DNA of 64,000 bases from Polyangiaceae bacterium (GCA_016712345.1 JADJRH010000011.1:682001-746000); one strand, 5' to 3'; shown: positions 26,104 to 36,328, counted from the first letter of the stretch. A program made the numbers and translations. Notes: generated by a model not told the origin, from the sequence alone.

Positions 26104-29100
26104 TCAGGGATGAGGAGGGAGAAGAGGCTGGTCGTTGGGAATACGGAGGTGAGGGAGGTATTCGTCGAGTTCACCGGGGTCGAAGCGGCAGAGGCCGATG
26201 ACGTGCCAGAACGAGCCTTGGAGGTTTTCTGAGAGTTTGTAGCGGCCGTCGGGGGTGAAGGCGACCCAGCCGTCGGGGGTGGAGGAGAGGATGGCGAGGC
26301 AACGTCCGGAAGCCGGGTGCCAGAGCCGGATGGTGCCGTCCCAGGAGGCGGAGGCGAGCGAGAGCCCGTCGGGGCTGAAGGCGACACTGGAGACCCAGTT
26401 TGTGTGCCCCTGGAGAGAGCGGAGCCGACCGCCGGACTGCGCGTTCCATAGCGCGATGGTTTTGTCGAGGGAGGCGGAGGCGAGCGAGAGCCCGTCGGGG
26501 CTGAAGGCGACGCTGGTGACCCCGTTTGTGTGTCCCTGGAGAGAGCGGAGCCGAGCGCCGGACTGCGCGTTCCACAGCGCGATGGTGGTGTCGTAGGAGG
26601 CGGAGGCGAGCGAGAGCCCGTCGGGGCTGAAGGCGACGCTGGTGACGTAGTTTTTGTGTCCCTGGAGAGAGCGGAGCCGAGCGCCGGACTGCGCGTTCCA
26701 CAGTGCGATGGTGGTGTCGTGGGAGGCGGAGGCGAGCGAGAGCCCGTCGGGGCTGAAGGCGACGCTGGTGACCCCGTTTGTGTGTCCCTGGAGAGAGCGG
26801 AGCGGAGCGCCGGACTGCGCGTTCCACAGCGCGATGGTGTCGTAGGAGGCGGAGGCGAGCGAGAGCCCATCGGGGCTGAAGGCGACGCTGGTGACGATGT
26901 TATTGTGTCCCTGGAGAGAGCGGAGCAGAGCGCCGGACTGCGCGTTCCACAGCGCGATGGTGTTGTCGTCGGAGGCGGAGGCGAGCGAGAGCTTGTCGGG
27001 GCTGAAGGCGACGCTGGTGACCTCGCTTGTGTGTCCTTGGAGAGAGCGGAGCCGAGCGCCGGACTGCGCGTTCCACAGCGCGATGGTGAAGTCGTGGGAG
27101 GCGGAGGCGAGCGAGAGCCCGTCGGGGCTGAAGGCGACGCTGGTGACGGCGTTTTTGTGTCCCTGGAGAGAGCGGAGCCGAGCGCCGGACTGCGCGTTCC
27201 ACAGCGCGATGGTGCCGTCCCCGGAGGCGGAGGCGAGCGAGAGCCCGTCGTGGCTGAAGGCGACGCTGGTGACGGCGTTTTTGTGTCCCTGGAGAGAGCG
27301 GAGCCGAGCGCCGGACTGCGCGTTCCACAGCGCGATGGTGTTGTCTGTGGAGGCGGAGGCGAGCGAGAGCCCGTCGGGGCTGAAGGCGACGCTGGTGACG
27401 TAGTTTTTGTGTCCCTGGAGAGAGCGGAGCCGAGCGCCGGACTGCGCGTTCCACAGCGCGATGGTGTTGTCTGTGGAGGCGGAGGCGAGCGAGAGCCCGT
27501 CGGGGCTGAAGGCGACGCTGGTGACCCCGTTTGTGTGTCCCTGGAGAGAGCGGAGCCGAGCGCCGGACTGCGCGTTCCACAGCGCGATGGTGAAGTCGTG
27601 GGAGGCGGAGGCGAGCGAGAGCCCGTCGGGGCTGAATGCGACGCTGGTGACCCAGTTGGTGTGTCCCTGGAGAGAGCGGAGCCGAGCGCCGGACTGCGCG
27701 TTCCACAGCGCGATGGTGTTGTCTGTGGAGGCGGAGGCGAGCGAGAGCCCGTCGGGGCTGAAGGCGACGCTGGTGACCGGTTTTTGGTGTCCCTGGAGAG
27801 AGCGGAGCCGAGCGCCGGACTGCACGTTCCACAGCGCGATGGTGTGGTCCCAGGAGGCGGAGGCGAGGGAGAGCCCGTCGGGGCTGAAGGCGACGCTGGT
27901 GACCCCGTTTGTGTGCGCAGCCCAGGCGCGGAGCAATTCACCGGAGACCGCGTTCCAGAGAGCGAGGGTGCCGGAGCCATAGCCGCCGGCGATGAGCAAC
28001 CCATCGGGGCTGAAGGCCGCGCAAGAGCATTCCAAGAACGCCGGCAACGCAGTAGGCTCGGCATGGGTGGGGTGGGGGGGGCTCGCGCCGAACGTGTCGG
28101 CCGCTTCCAACGCACCCCGGTCGCCTTTCAGGCCGAGCAGTTTCGCATAGCGCAAGACGGCCTTTTCAAGCTGGGCCCCTGTCAGATCTGCGCCGCAGAG
28201 GTCGGCCATGGACAGGTTGGCGTAGCGCAGATCGGCGTGGCGCAAACACGCCCCTTTCAGCCGCGCGCCCACAAGGCGAGCGCGGGTGAGCAGTGCACCT
28301 GTCAGATCGGCACCGACCAGAACGGCCGCGCTCAAGTCGGCCCCGGTGAAGTCGGCCTCTCGCAAGTCTTGCCCCGAAAAGTCTTGCCCGCGCAAGTCCT
28401 CCCCTCGCCTCACCCTGCGCACGCGATCGAGCCCGAGCCTCACACGGGCCATCGGTGCCAGCTTCTTGAGCACCAGTTCGGCATTGCTCTTTTCGATAGC
28501 ACTCGCCTCGCCGTGGAGAGCCGCTTTGGCCCATTCGGCGGCCTTCTCGGGCTCGGCCAAGTCGCCGAAAAACTCGGCCATCAAGTCGCTCATGGCGGAG
28601 AGAGAAAGCAGCGGGCAATCGGCCTTTTTTGCGCGTAAGGCGACCGCCGCCGCCCACGCCGCCGCGAACTCGAGGATCGACCGGTGGAGGAACGAATACC
28701 GCCCTTCGTCGTCGCGCACGAGCAGGGTGCCGGTTGCCGCCGCGAACGCCTTGGTGGCCGCGTCCTGCTCGGGCGGCCCGAGCCGCGATATCTCTTGCCT
28801 GAGATCCTCGGGCAGCTCTTTCAGGTCGATCCCCTTGTCGCCCCGTCCCCAGAGTCGCTCGGCCAACACAAGCACGGCGCGCCAGCGATCGGGGGAGTTG
28901 AGAAGGGTAGGGACGCCGCGGTACTCGTGCCGCTTGAACTCGTGGACAATCCACTTCTCCACAAGAAGGGTATAGAGGTCGGCCTTGGTGATTGTGCCCG
29001 CGCGGTCGCGAACGGCGAGGAGTTTTTTGTCGTCGATGTCGACAATAAAGCTCAACATGCGAGGGTTTTGCGACAAGCCGATGAGATCGGTCACTTGACG

Positions 29101-30624
29101 TAAGAGCGCAAAGCGCTGTTGCGCGGCCTCGCTGCTCTCGAGCCGGCGAGTCAAAAAGCGGAGGATGTGGTCATCGTCAAAGGGAAGGAGCTTGAAAATC
29201 CGGCGGTGGGGCACCTGTTCGGCGCGCTTAGCGAGCGCCAGCTCAATGTCGTTGGTTGAGAGAAAGTGCTGTGTTCGGCTGGTGATCACCACCTTGGCCG
29301 AGCCTCCGCGAGCGGCCAACATGAGCGTCTCCAGGTGCTCGGCAGCGCGATCGAACGTGACCCTGGGGACCAGTTCGTCGAAGCCGTCGAAGAGCAGGGC
29401 CACGCGGCCGCGTTCGAGAAGGTGGTAGAAACGGTTGAGATCCACCGCGGTTTCGCCCGCCAGGGCGAAGTGCTGCATGAGCAGGGGATTGAGCGAGCGG
29501 TCTTTTTCGACGGCGCGCAGCTCGACCAGAATCGGGGTGACGGCGCTGCCTGGCTCGGCGAGGCGTTCGGCGAGTTTGCGCAGGAGAAACGTCTTTCCAG
29601 TGCCAAAATCGGCGAGGACCAGAAGAAAGAGGGGGCTTCGCGGATCGGTGACGAGATCAAAAAGGTCGTCAAGGGCGTTTTCCACCTTGAGGCCGTCGCG
29701 GCCGATGAGGTGGCACCCTTGCTGGTCGATGTAAAGGCTGGGGGGATAGGTCGGGTCGGTGGTCAGCTTGCGGCGGAGGCCGTCGAGGTAGCGGCGAAAG
29801 TCGATGAGCTGATTGAAGGTGTCGAACGAGGTGAGTTCGATCTTGAGCGCGCGCGCCGCTTTCACGAGGTCGCGATCGGCAGTGGGGCCGCGATGGATCA
29901 GGGTCGCGCGGAGATAGAGGTTGTCAGCGCCGTAACGTGACTGGAGCAGCGTGTCGAGCGCGAGGACGATCTCGCTCGAAGGCGCACCGTCGACGAAGGC
30001 CACCGGGCGGACCTCCATGGGATCCGCACACTCTTCGATTTCCCATAGGGCCGAGATCGGCGGCTCTGAGAGGCATCGAGCGACACGCTTGCCTTCGCGC
30101 ACTCCAATCAAGCGCTCGACCTCCCGGCTCAGGCCGCTGTCACCGAAGCTATGGCCGGAAGGAGAAATGCCACCGTGATCCCCCTCCACGTCGCCGCTCT
30201 CGAACAGAGCGCTCGCCAGCTCTTCGATGACCGACACCCACGCCGCATCGTTGTCCGCGGTGCCGATCGCCCCGCCGTCGCGCGGCAGCGCAAGCAGAGA
30301 GTCGAATTCGCTGCCTTTCGTGTAAATCGAGCGAATTCTGATCGGAACAATCGTTACGTCGCGCTCAGTGGTTGCCGCCCGGCGCCTTCGCCATCGGCGC
30401 CTTGGCCCGTTGTGATCAAACGCCGGCTCCCCATGCCCGCTGCGCCCCATCGCCGGTTCGATCTGCTCTTTCCACAGGCGATCCGAGGCGACAAAATCGG
30501 GGCTGACGAGCAGCACCACCACATCGGCCCGGTCCAGCTGCGCCCGGCCCTCGTGCCCCACCGGATCGCCGGCCAATAGGCGCCCCTCGTGCCACACGTC
30601 CATGAGCCCGCGCCGGTGCAGCAC
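26104..30624 (-). CDS. TIR(partial)-NACHT-pentapeptide-WD40 protein
   Basis: The open frame encodes 1506 residues. Residues 1-140 are the rest of a TIR domain (GLMDVWHEGRLLAGDP, VVVLLVSPDFVASD). A NACHT-like NTPase follows with P-loop LADFGTGKTFLL (about 337-348) and ALLFDGFDELVPR. Pentapeptide repeats come next (ADFTGADLSAAVL and so on, DNA 28150-28410), then 14 WD40 blades of 42 residues (VTSVAFSPDGLSLASAS), enough for two seven-bladed propellers. The domain order fits STAND immune proteins in which a sensor activates a TIR NADase. The beginning of the TIR domain lies upstream, behind an in-frame TAA at 30639-30637, so this product would start inside the domain. Confidence 0.85.
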   Translation of the reverse strand: MLHRRGLMDVWHEGRLLAGDPVGHEGRAQLDRADVVVLLVSPDFVASDRLWKEQIEPAMGRSGHGEPAFDHNGPRRRWRRRRAATTERDVTIVPIRIRSIYTKGSEFDSLLALPRDGGAIGTADNDAAWVSVIEELASALFESGDVEGDHGGISPSGHSFGDSGLSREVERLIGVREGKRVARCLSEPPISALWEIEECADPMEVRPVAFVDGAPSSEIVLALDTLLQSRYGADNLYLRATLIHRGPTADRDLVKAARALKIELTSFDTFNQLIDFRRYLDGLRRKLTTDPTYPPSLYIDQQGCHLIGRDGLKVENALDDLFDLVTDPRSPLFLLVLADFGTGKTFLLRKLAERLAEPGSAVTPILVELRAVEKDRSLNPLLMQHFALAGETAVDLNRFYHLLERGRVALLFDGFDELVPRVTFDRAAEHLETLMLAARGGSAKVVITSRTQHFLSTNDIELALAKRAEQVPHRRIFKLLPFDDDHILRFLTRRLESSEAAQQRFALLRQVTDLIGLSQNPRMLSFIVDIDDKKLLAVRDRAGTITKADLYTLLVEKWIVHEFKRHEYRGVPTLLNSPDRWRAVLVLAERLWGRGDKGIDLKELPEDLRQEISRLGPPEQDAATKAFAAATGTLLVRDDEGRYSFLHRSILEFAAAWAAAVALRAKKADCPLLSLSAMSDLMAEFFGDLAEPEKAAEWAKAALHGEASAIEKSNAELVLKKLAPMARVRLGLDRVRRVRRGEDLRGQDFSGQDLREADFTGADLSAAVLVGADLTGALLTRARLVGARLKGACLRHADLRYANLSMADLCGADLTGAQLEKAVLRYAKLLGLKGDRGALEAADTFGASPPHPTHAEPTALPAFLECSCAAFSPDGLLIAGGYGSGTLALWNAVSGELLRAWAAHTNGVTSVAFSPDGLSLASASWDHTIALWNVQSGARLRSLQGHQKPVTSVAFSPDGLSLASASTDNTIALWNAQSGARLRSLQGHTNWVTSVAFSPDGLSLASASHDFTIALWNAQSGARLRSLQGHTNGVTSVAFSPDGLSLASASTDNTIALWNAQSGARLRSLQGHKNYVTSVAFSPDGLSLASASTDNTIALWNAQSGARLRSLQGHKNAVTSVAFSHDGLSLASASGDGTIALWNAQSGARLRSLQGHKNAVTSVAFSPDGLSLASASHDFTIALWNAQSGARLRSLQGHTSEVTSVAFSPDKLSLASASDDNTIALWNAQSGALLRSLQGHNNIVTSVAFSPDGLSLASASYDTIALWNAQSGAPLRSLQGHTNGVTSVAFSPDGLSLASASHDTTIALWNAQSGARLRSLQGHKNYVTSVAFSPDGLSLASASYDTTIALWNAQSGARLRSLQGHTNGVTSVAFSPDGLSLASASLDKTIALWNAQSGGRLRSLQGHTNWVSSVAFSPDGLSLASASWDGTIRLWHPASGRCLAILSSTPDGWVAFTPDGRYKLSENLQGSFWHVIGLCRFDPGELDEYLPHLRIPNDQPLLPPHP

Positions 30625-30636
30625 CGAAACGTGCTT

Positions 30637-30711
30637 TTAGAACGCTTCGAGAAACGCCTCGTCTTGCTGGGCGTAGCTCACGAAGATCTTGACCGGTTGA
30701 ATGGTGCGCAC
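30637..30711 (-). pseudogene. N-terminal TIR segment separated by a TAA stop
   Basis: GTG 30711, with AAAGGCGG upstream, encodes RTIQPVKIFVSYAQQDEAFL and EAF, then TAA, then KHVSVLHRRGLMDV in the same frame. This is the missing first beta-strand and helix of the TIR domain. One changed base in the TAA would give a normal TIR-NACHT-WD40 protein. Confidence 0.8.
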
Positions 30712-30884
30712 GCGCCCGCCTTTCGTGGCACGGGAGGATACACCAAGTCGGGCGGCTCGGGAAGGTCTCGGCGACAGGGCGCGGTTCGGTAGAAACATCG
30801 TCGATGAATATTGAATTCACCCGAGCAACAAAAGCTCCAAACGGGCTGTGTATGCCCAGATTCCTTCCATTGAAAGACGGGGCT

Positions 30885-32615
30885 ATGCGAACACTGTCAT
30901 CCTTTGTTGCAACGCTTTTTGCCGTTTCAGTGACGGTTGCCGCTTGTGTGGGGGACGACTCAACTCCCGAAGGGCAACCTGACGACGAGGGGCCCACCGC
31001 CGAAGCAACTTCCGCAATTGGGCCCTGGTCCGATTGTTCGACCGAGTACCAAGCGGCTTTTATCAGCGCGACGTCAATTCATGCAGCCCTCGACGGCATT
31101 CTGACAGTAAAGGGCCCAGCCTGGAAAGCGCTTTGCAATGCGGACCAAGCTTGCCAAGCCAAAGTTGTCGCCGTGGCAACGAATATCATCACGGCGCGCG
31201 GGCACTTGGAAAAGTCGCGGCAACGCCATGGGGAACTGAATACGATCATGGTCGACTGGGCAAACGCGGCAAACATCTTCAATCTGGGCGCAGCGGGGCA
31301 GGTGGTGGCGGGGATGTTCATCGGGCCGCTTGCAAAGGACACAGTGCGCGTTCAGGTGTTGTCAGGATCGGTGCTGTACGCAAACGCGTACTCCCTGCGA
31401 GATCTCGACTTAGCGATCGGCGCGGCTGTGGGTAGCCCTGAAATCGAAATACCTGTCAGGGACACGTTGCTGCCCGTGGTGGCGTTGGTAGAAACGTACT
31501 CCATGGTTCCCTCCAACGCGCACGTGATCTGCGTGGAGTCAGAAATGGCGCAGATGAACGCGATTGCGGCTCAACGGGTGGCTGCGGGCCCTGGTCCCTT
31601 TGGTGGGTTCAATCCCCCGGTTCCTCCCGGTCCCCCGCCTGCGCCCGATGGTGAGCAACCCCCTGGTGAAGGGGAGTCACCCGGCCTTCCGCCACCCCCG
31701 CCGTACGATCCGTATGCGCCCACGTTTGGCCCTACCAATCCGTGGGAAGGTATGCCACCTGTCACGTTTGACTTCTCGGCGCCGCCTCTCAACGACGCTG
31801 TGTACGCAATGCATCGGTGTGAAGGGGCGTCTTCTTGTGGGCCCATCCAAACCCATCCCAGTTGTCCGGCGGCGGCGGAGGGCGGGTACGATTGCCAGGA
31901 GTGGGCGAGTTATAGGCAGGTATGGTTCACGTATTCTCTACCGGCAGATGTTCCCAACTCCCCCCAGATTGAATCTCTTGTGGATGACACATGCCCCTCA
32001 AAGAACGAAGGGGATATTTGCGACACGGGGACGGGCTTGCCGGCGCGTTGCCGCAATGGTGCCTGTGTTGTGGTTCCCGCCGATACGCCGATTTGCGCGG
32101 GTGCGGCGGGGTATGGGCCTTACCCGGCCGAGTATTATGTCAGGTATAGCTGCGACGCTCAGGAGTGCCCGCCCGGTCAGTGCCTCGCTGTGGCTACCCA
32201 AAACGCCACGTATCAATATACCCTCGCCTATCCTGCGATTGTGGAGTGTGATCGGCTGACGCCGCAAGGGTACGCCAACGGGATTGTGTTTGCCGGTGAG
32301 ACGATCGGCTGCCGCGTCACCTTGCGGACGGACGGTCCACCCAACCAAGCCGGCCAACAACGCTCTCAACAATTCAAAGTCATCCACGCCGACGTGCGCG
32401 AAGCATACTCCAACAACGTGGCACTCCACATCGAGCAAACGTTCAATGTGATTTGGAACAGCGAAGTGCCGCCCGGCAACTGCTACTCGTGGGATGAATA
32501 CGAGAGCAAGTGGTTGTATACCCCTCAAATCTGCGCGGGATGTGACGGCGTTCCCAACTCGGGCTTGGTGTTTGACGCATGTGGCGTGTGCGGCGGCGAC
32601 GGCTCCACCTGCTAG
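30885..32615 (+). CDS. secreted lipoprotein with Pro-rich linker and Cys-rich end
   Basis: A 576-residue protein. The signal peptide MRTLSSFVATLFAVSVTVAA ends in VAAC, a good lipobox. A helical N-terminal half, a Pro/Gly-rich linker (about 230-290) and Cys-containing modules follow. It ends with DGVPNSGLVFDACGVCGGDG and STC, a motif common at the C-terminus of myxobacterial surface proteins. ATG 30885 is chosen because the signal peptide starts there. It is divergent from the WD40 gene; the 170 bp between the two starts must hold both promoters. The function is unknown. Confidence 0.8.
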   Translation: MRTLSSFVATLFAVSVTVAACVGDDSTPEGQPDDEGPTAEATSAIGPWSDCSTEYQAAFISATSIHAALDGILTVKGPAWKALCNADQACQAKVVAVATNIITARGHLEKSRQRHGELNTIMVDWANAANIFNLGAAGQVVAGMFIGPLAKDTVRVQVLSGSVLYANAYSLRDLDLAIGAAVGSPEIEIPVRDTLLPVVALVETYSMVPSNAHVICVESEMAQMNAIAAQRVAAGPGPFGGFNPPVPPGPPPAPDGEQPPGEGESPGLPPPPPYDPYAPTFGPTNPWEGMPPVTFDFSAPPLNDAVYAMHRCEGASSCGPIQTHPSCPAAAEGGYDCQEWASYRQVWFTYSLPADVPNSPQIESLVDDTCPSKNEGDICDTGTGLPARCRNGACVVVPADTPICAGAAGYGPYPAEYYVRYSCDAQECPPGQCLAVATQNATYQYTLAYPAIVECDRLTPQGYANGIVFAGETIGCRVTLRTDGPPNQAGQQRSQQFKVIHADVREAYSNNVALHIEQTFNVIWNSEVPPGNCYSWDEYESKWLYTPQICAGCDGVPNSGLVFDACGVCGGDGSTC

Positions 32616-32812
32616 AGGCCGCTACGCAACAACCGGCCACGCTTGGCTGACTCTACCCATTCAACTTTTCTACCCATCGCTGCTTGCCTCGAATTCTCAC
32701 CGACGCTGCTCACGCACGCATAGATGTTGTGAGCCGTAATCGGGCGCAGTGGGTAGGTTTGTGGAGCCGAAGCGGAGAGGACAACCGAGGCCCCCGATCT
32801 ACCCGTCAGCAC

Positions 32813-33601
32813 CTACTTCGGCTTCGTGGCGTCACCCTTTCCACCAACATCACCCTCCTCGGGTACGTCGACCTTTTCAGACGCCTCGCCCTCTACCTCG
32901 TCCTCCTCATCGACCACTTCTTCTTCTACCCCCGCGCGATTGGTCTGCAAAAAGCCCATCAACCGCAGCAAACTCCGCTGCTTGATGACCGTTCGGGCAA
33001 TGTCGCTCCACTCCCGATACCACGCCCACATCGCGCTTTCAGCCGCCGCCAGCTCCGCCTCCTCCTGCTCCAAATCGGGCAGCTCCACATCCGATGACTG
33101 AATGCCGCCCAGCTTGTCGATGAGCGCTCTGGCCGCATCCAGCACCTCCGCTGAAAGCCCGCGCTCTTGCAGCTTTTTCTTTGCCGCTTTGCCGCCGCCC
33201 CCTTTGGGACCGCCCTTGTCTTCGGGCTTTTCCAAACTGTCAAAACGCTGCAAAAACGTGCCCACACTGAGCACCACCGCCGGCCCCTCTGTTTGCGAAA
33301 GATTGCGGAAAAACCACGCGTGAACAGCCGGCGCATGCCGAGCCAGCGTGGCCTTGGCAATCGGAAACCACTTGTTTTCCCACTGATCGAGTTGGTAAAC
33401 CAACGCTTCATCCTGCGGGACGGGCGCTTCCTCTGCATCAAGCCGGGTTTTCCCAAGCGCTCGCAGCAGCGACCAGCCCTCATTCAGATCCTTCTCGGTG
33501 AAACCGTGCACACGTAGAACGGCAGCGACCCTGGCGTGCCGCACTCCCAGCAGAAATCGGAGCATTCGGTCGGCTTTTTGACCCAACGTTAGCTTTGCCA
33601 T
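32813..33601 (-). CDS. conserved hypothetical protein, acidic tail
   Basis: A 262-residue protein starting MAKLTLGQKADRMLRFLLG. It is helix-rich, with a Lys/Gly stretch (PKGGGGKAAKKKLQERG, about 131-147) and a strongly acidic end (EEEVVDEEDEVEGE). I recognise the pattern as one recurring in myxobacterial genomes, without known function. No signal peptide or membrane segment. The stretch 32616-32812 downstream holds nothing I can identify. Confidence 0.75.
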   Translation of the reverse strand: MAKLTLGQKADRMLRFLLGVRHARVAAVLRVHGFTEKDLNEGWSLLRALGKTRLDAEEAPVPQDEALVYQLDQWENKWFPIAKATLARHAPAVHAWFFRNLSQTEGPAVVLSVGTFLQRFDSLEKPEDKGGPKGGGGKAAKKKLQERGLSAEVLDAARALIDKLGGIQSSDVELPDLEQEEAELAAAESAMWAWYREWSDIARTVIKQRSLLRLMGFLQTNRAGVEEEVVDEEDEVEGEASEKVDVPEEGDVGGKGDATKPK

Positions 33602-33785
33602 GGGCAGACAAGTCCTCAGCGGTGAAGCACAACCCCGGCGACCGCACCGCGCAGCGCGCCGCCGAGTGCCTGAACGCGGCTTTTAACAACAATGCCGCGT
33701 ACCTGCGACCCCGATGCCTAACAGAACGCCCGCTGCACGTCCAACCCGTTTCCGCCGAACCAATCCCCGTGGGGACCACAACCTC

Positions 33786-33960
33786 CGAGCCGGGGGCCGA
33801 TGCTCTGGAGCCGGGGGGTGAGCCCGCCGAGCCGGGGGACTTGCACTTTTTTCATGGGGAATCGCCCTTCGGAGCCGGGGACTTTGCATTTTTGCAGGGG
33901 AGCGACCCTTCCGACGGCGGGGATCGGCGTTTTCGACACGGGGGATCGCTCGGCCGACGC
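33786..33960. repeat. 42-bp tandem repeat, about 4 copies
   Basis: Imperfect units of about 42 bp begin GAGCCGGGGG or ACGGCGGGGA and end GGGGAATCGC or GGGGAGCGAC. They are readable as a 14-residue repeat, but the surrounding frame has no convincing start, so I do not call a gene. Confidence 0.65.
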
Positions 33961-33972
33961 CATTTATTGAAC

Positions 33973-35707
33973 GACCGGGTGCTGTGGTAACATTTTGGAC
34001 CGGGATCCTGGGTGACAGAATCCTGGTGTGCGGAGACGTGGACCTGGAGGATGGGTCGCACGTACCGGGTGCACGTCGCCGCTGTCCGGGTGGTTGAGGG
34101 ACACGGACAGGATATCTGGTAGCGTGAACCGGGCTCTTTATCGGCGAAAGCCGGGTGCTCTGTCAACACGAACCGAGAGTGACACTCTTCTCTCTGCGGT
34201 TGCTGTCGGCCGAACGAGCGAAGCTATCGGACCGCCGCCTCTGGGAGCGCGCGGTCGCGCCCGATAACGATATGGGAGTAAGTGCCGCGAAGCGGGCCGG
34301 CGCAGCGTGGCTCGAGGGGGGGCCGGGGGGGAGACTGACAAGTTGAGTGAATGCCTGTGGAGAAGGAGTGGGGAGCGGGTTGCGCTCTTGTCGAGTCGAA
34401 CTCGACCTGCGATGCGCTTGCGCTTTTGTGCCTACTCAACGCTTCTTGTCGAGTCGAATCTCCTTGCCTCTCAGCATCAACTCCGCGATTAATACCGGGC
34501 CGTAGAAGACTTCCCATGTGTCATCGTCAATGGGATTCAGCCCGACAGGTTCTCGTGCGAGGAGCTTCGAAAGGGTTGTCTTGCTGTTTTGTCCGGCAAA
34601 CCTCAGACGACCTTGCTCATCCAATTTACGCACCTTCATCGTGTCTGGATACTCTGGCGACAAGAGCTTTTCCGGCATGTGCCGCCGCGACGGTACGAAC
34701 ACCGATGCAGGCGTCTTCATCTCCAGCGCCTCGTGCGGGCGCTCCTGGTTGTACATCCGGCGAAAGCAGTCAAAGGCACGCTGTTGACCTATTCGTGTCG
34801 GAGATGAAGGGGTCGTTGTGTCCTCCTTCAGCGTGCGGTGCATGCGCTCATGACGGCCATTCTGTTGGGGCTCTCCAGGCTCGATGCGCTCCGGCGTGAT
34901 GCCCAATCGAATCCACCACACCGACAGCTCAGACAGCCCTCCGAGGCCAGTCGTCGCGAAAGGCGAACCGTTGTCGGAGCGAATCCGCCACGGCATCCCA
35001 AACTCGCGAAAGGCCCGCTCGAAGTGCGGTTGCACCGCGGCGAAGTCTGTCTTGACCAGCGCCTCGCACTTGAGCAAGTAGCGGCTCACATGGTCTGTCA
35101 TCGTAAGCGGGTAACATCGAGTTTTGTCTCCCAGCGCGAAGTGCCCTTTGAAGTCCACGCACCACGTGTCGTTTGGGTGCGTCGTCTCAGCCATCGGCAT
35201 CGCGGTCATCGGTGCGCACACACGACGCCGACGCGGCCGAACCAGACCGTACTTCGTTAGCGCATCTCCAATCGTACTCGCCGCTGGCACCTCCGTCATA
35301 CCCATGCTCAACAGCCGCGCACGCAGCTTCTTCGGCCCCACGTCGGGTGTTCCTTACGCAGCTCCAGCACCCGATCGAGCACCTCGCCCGCTGTTCGGTG
35401 CGGGCACGAGCGCGCCACTGGTCGCCGTTCGTCCAGCCCGCCGGGGCCTTGCGCCTCGTACCGCTCCACCCATTTGTAGCCGGTCTTTCGGCTGATCCCG
35501 AAACGTGTGCACAGCTCGGTAAACGTTTCGTCCGTGTCGTTCACCATCGTGATAAACCGCATCCGCTCTTCCACAGGACAGGTCACTTTCCAGGGCACCG
35601 GCTCCTCCAAACCCGTGCCTTACCGCCCTGGATGAGATGTCACCCAGGAACCCGGTCTGATTCGTCACCCAGGCTCCCGGTCTACTTTGTTACCTGAGCA
35701 CCCGGTC
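33973..35707 (-). mobile_element. IS481-type insertion sequence
   Basis: The left end GACCGGGTGCTGTGGTAACA and right end (reversed) GACCGGGTGCTCAGGTAACA are inverted repeats. A second inner pair follows (GACCGGGATCCTGGGTGACA against GACCGGGAGCCTGGGTGACG). The length is 1735 bp. About 460 bp between the left end and the transposase stop carry no gene but hold a duplicated CTTGTCGAGTCGAA. No clear target duplication is seen. Confidence 0.85.
34436..35610 (-). pseudogene. IS481-family transposase, frameshifted
   Basis: The first frame (35610 down to about 35320) encodes the helix-turn-helix part (FTELCTRFGISRKTGYKWVE). The second encodes the DDE core: DTWCVDFKGHF, RIRSDNGSPF and PQQNGRHERMHRTLKED. 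The frames join at a run of four G on the coding strand (HPTW/GPKKLR); five G would keep one frame. IS481 transposases normally come from a single ORF, so this copy is probably dead, although a base error cannot be excluded. Confidence 0.88.
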
Positions 35708-35717
35708 TGTACCTTAT

Positions 35718-35906
35718 CAGCGCCGGCAGCCCAAATCCCGGCGAAATGACCGGAGCTTCACACCCACCGCCGCCATGTTTCAGCGCCGGCAGCCCAAATC
35801 CCGGCGAAATGACCGAAGCTTCACACCCATCGCCGCCATGTTTCAGCGCCGGCAGCCCAAATCCCGGCGAAATGACCGGAGCTTCACACTCACCGCGGCC
35901 GTGTTG
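35718..35906. repeat. 63-bp tandem repeat, 3 copies
   Basis: Units starting CAGCGCCGGCAGCCCAAATC occur at 35718, 35781 and 35844 and are nearly identical, each containing GGCGAAATGACCG and AGCTTCACACCCA. They lie between the IS end and repeat copy D. Confidence 0.9.
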
Positions 35907-35907
35907 G

Positions 35908-36211
35908 GGCGCCGTCTATGCCCCGTTGCCCAATCGTGCCCCTCGGGCGCTCGAAACCTCGCCCCTTCCGTGAACCAAGCCCCGAAGCCGCGGCATTACA
36001 AAAGCGCGGGGGGCGTTGCGGGGGGCGCCTGCCCTCCCGCTCGGGGGACAAGTTGCGTTGGATTTTACGCAAGCCCGCTCGCTGCGTAACGCGCGTTTTT
36101 TGATGGATTCAGCGCTTGCATGCGAAGAGTAAACGCGAGACATTGAAGCGGTGGAGAACGCGGCGCGGGCAGAGATGGCAGATAGGCGGAACTGTCCATT
36201 GCGTGTTGGCT
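35908..36211 (+). repeat. dispersed 350-bp repeat, copy D
   Basis: It carries the same ordered blocks as copies A, B and F. In this copy TTACGCA and TGCGTAA can form a stem followed by CGCGCGTTTTTT. It ends in an attC-like site, with the subtilase gene 118 bp downstream. Confidence 0.85.
36153..36211 (+). other. short attC-like site D
   Basis: The left arm GAGAACGCGGCGCGGGCAG pairs with CTGTCCATTGCGTGTTGGC; the right core is GTTGGCT. It is equivalent in position to sites A, B and F. Confidence 0.45.
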
Positions 36212-36328
36212 CGGCAAGTCGCCCGTTGATACGGCGTCTGGCGCCCACGGAACCCCGAGGAGATGGAGGTCTTCTCACCTGCTACGCGAGTAACACAAAC
36301 GTCAGAAACGGAGTCACTGGAGGATCAA

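Noticed and set aside
26530..28638. Long plus-strand frame opposite the WD40 repeats
   Set aside because: It only mirrors the 126-bp repeats of the minus-strand gene and has no domain of its own.
33595..33990. Plus-strand gene encoding 14-residue repeats
   Set aside because: The frame overlaps the start of the gene at 32813-33601 on the other strand, has no ribosome-binding site and is mostly a 42-bp tandem repeat.
36040..36110. Rho-independent terminator in repeat copy D
   Set aside because: The TTACGCA/TGCGTAA stem followed by T6 exists only in this copy; other copies lose the pairing, so no general terminator role is supported.
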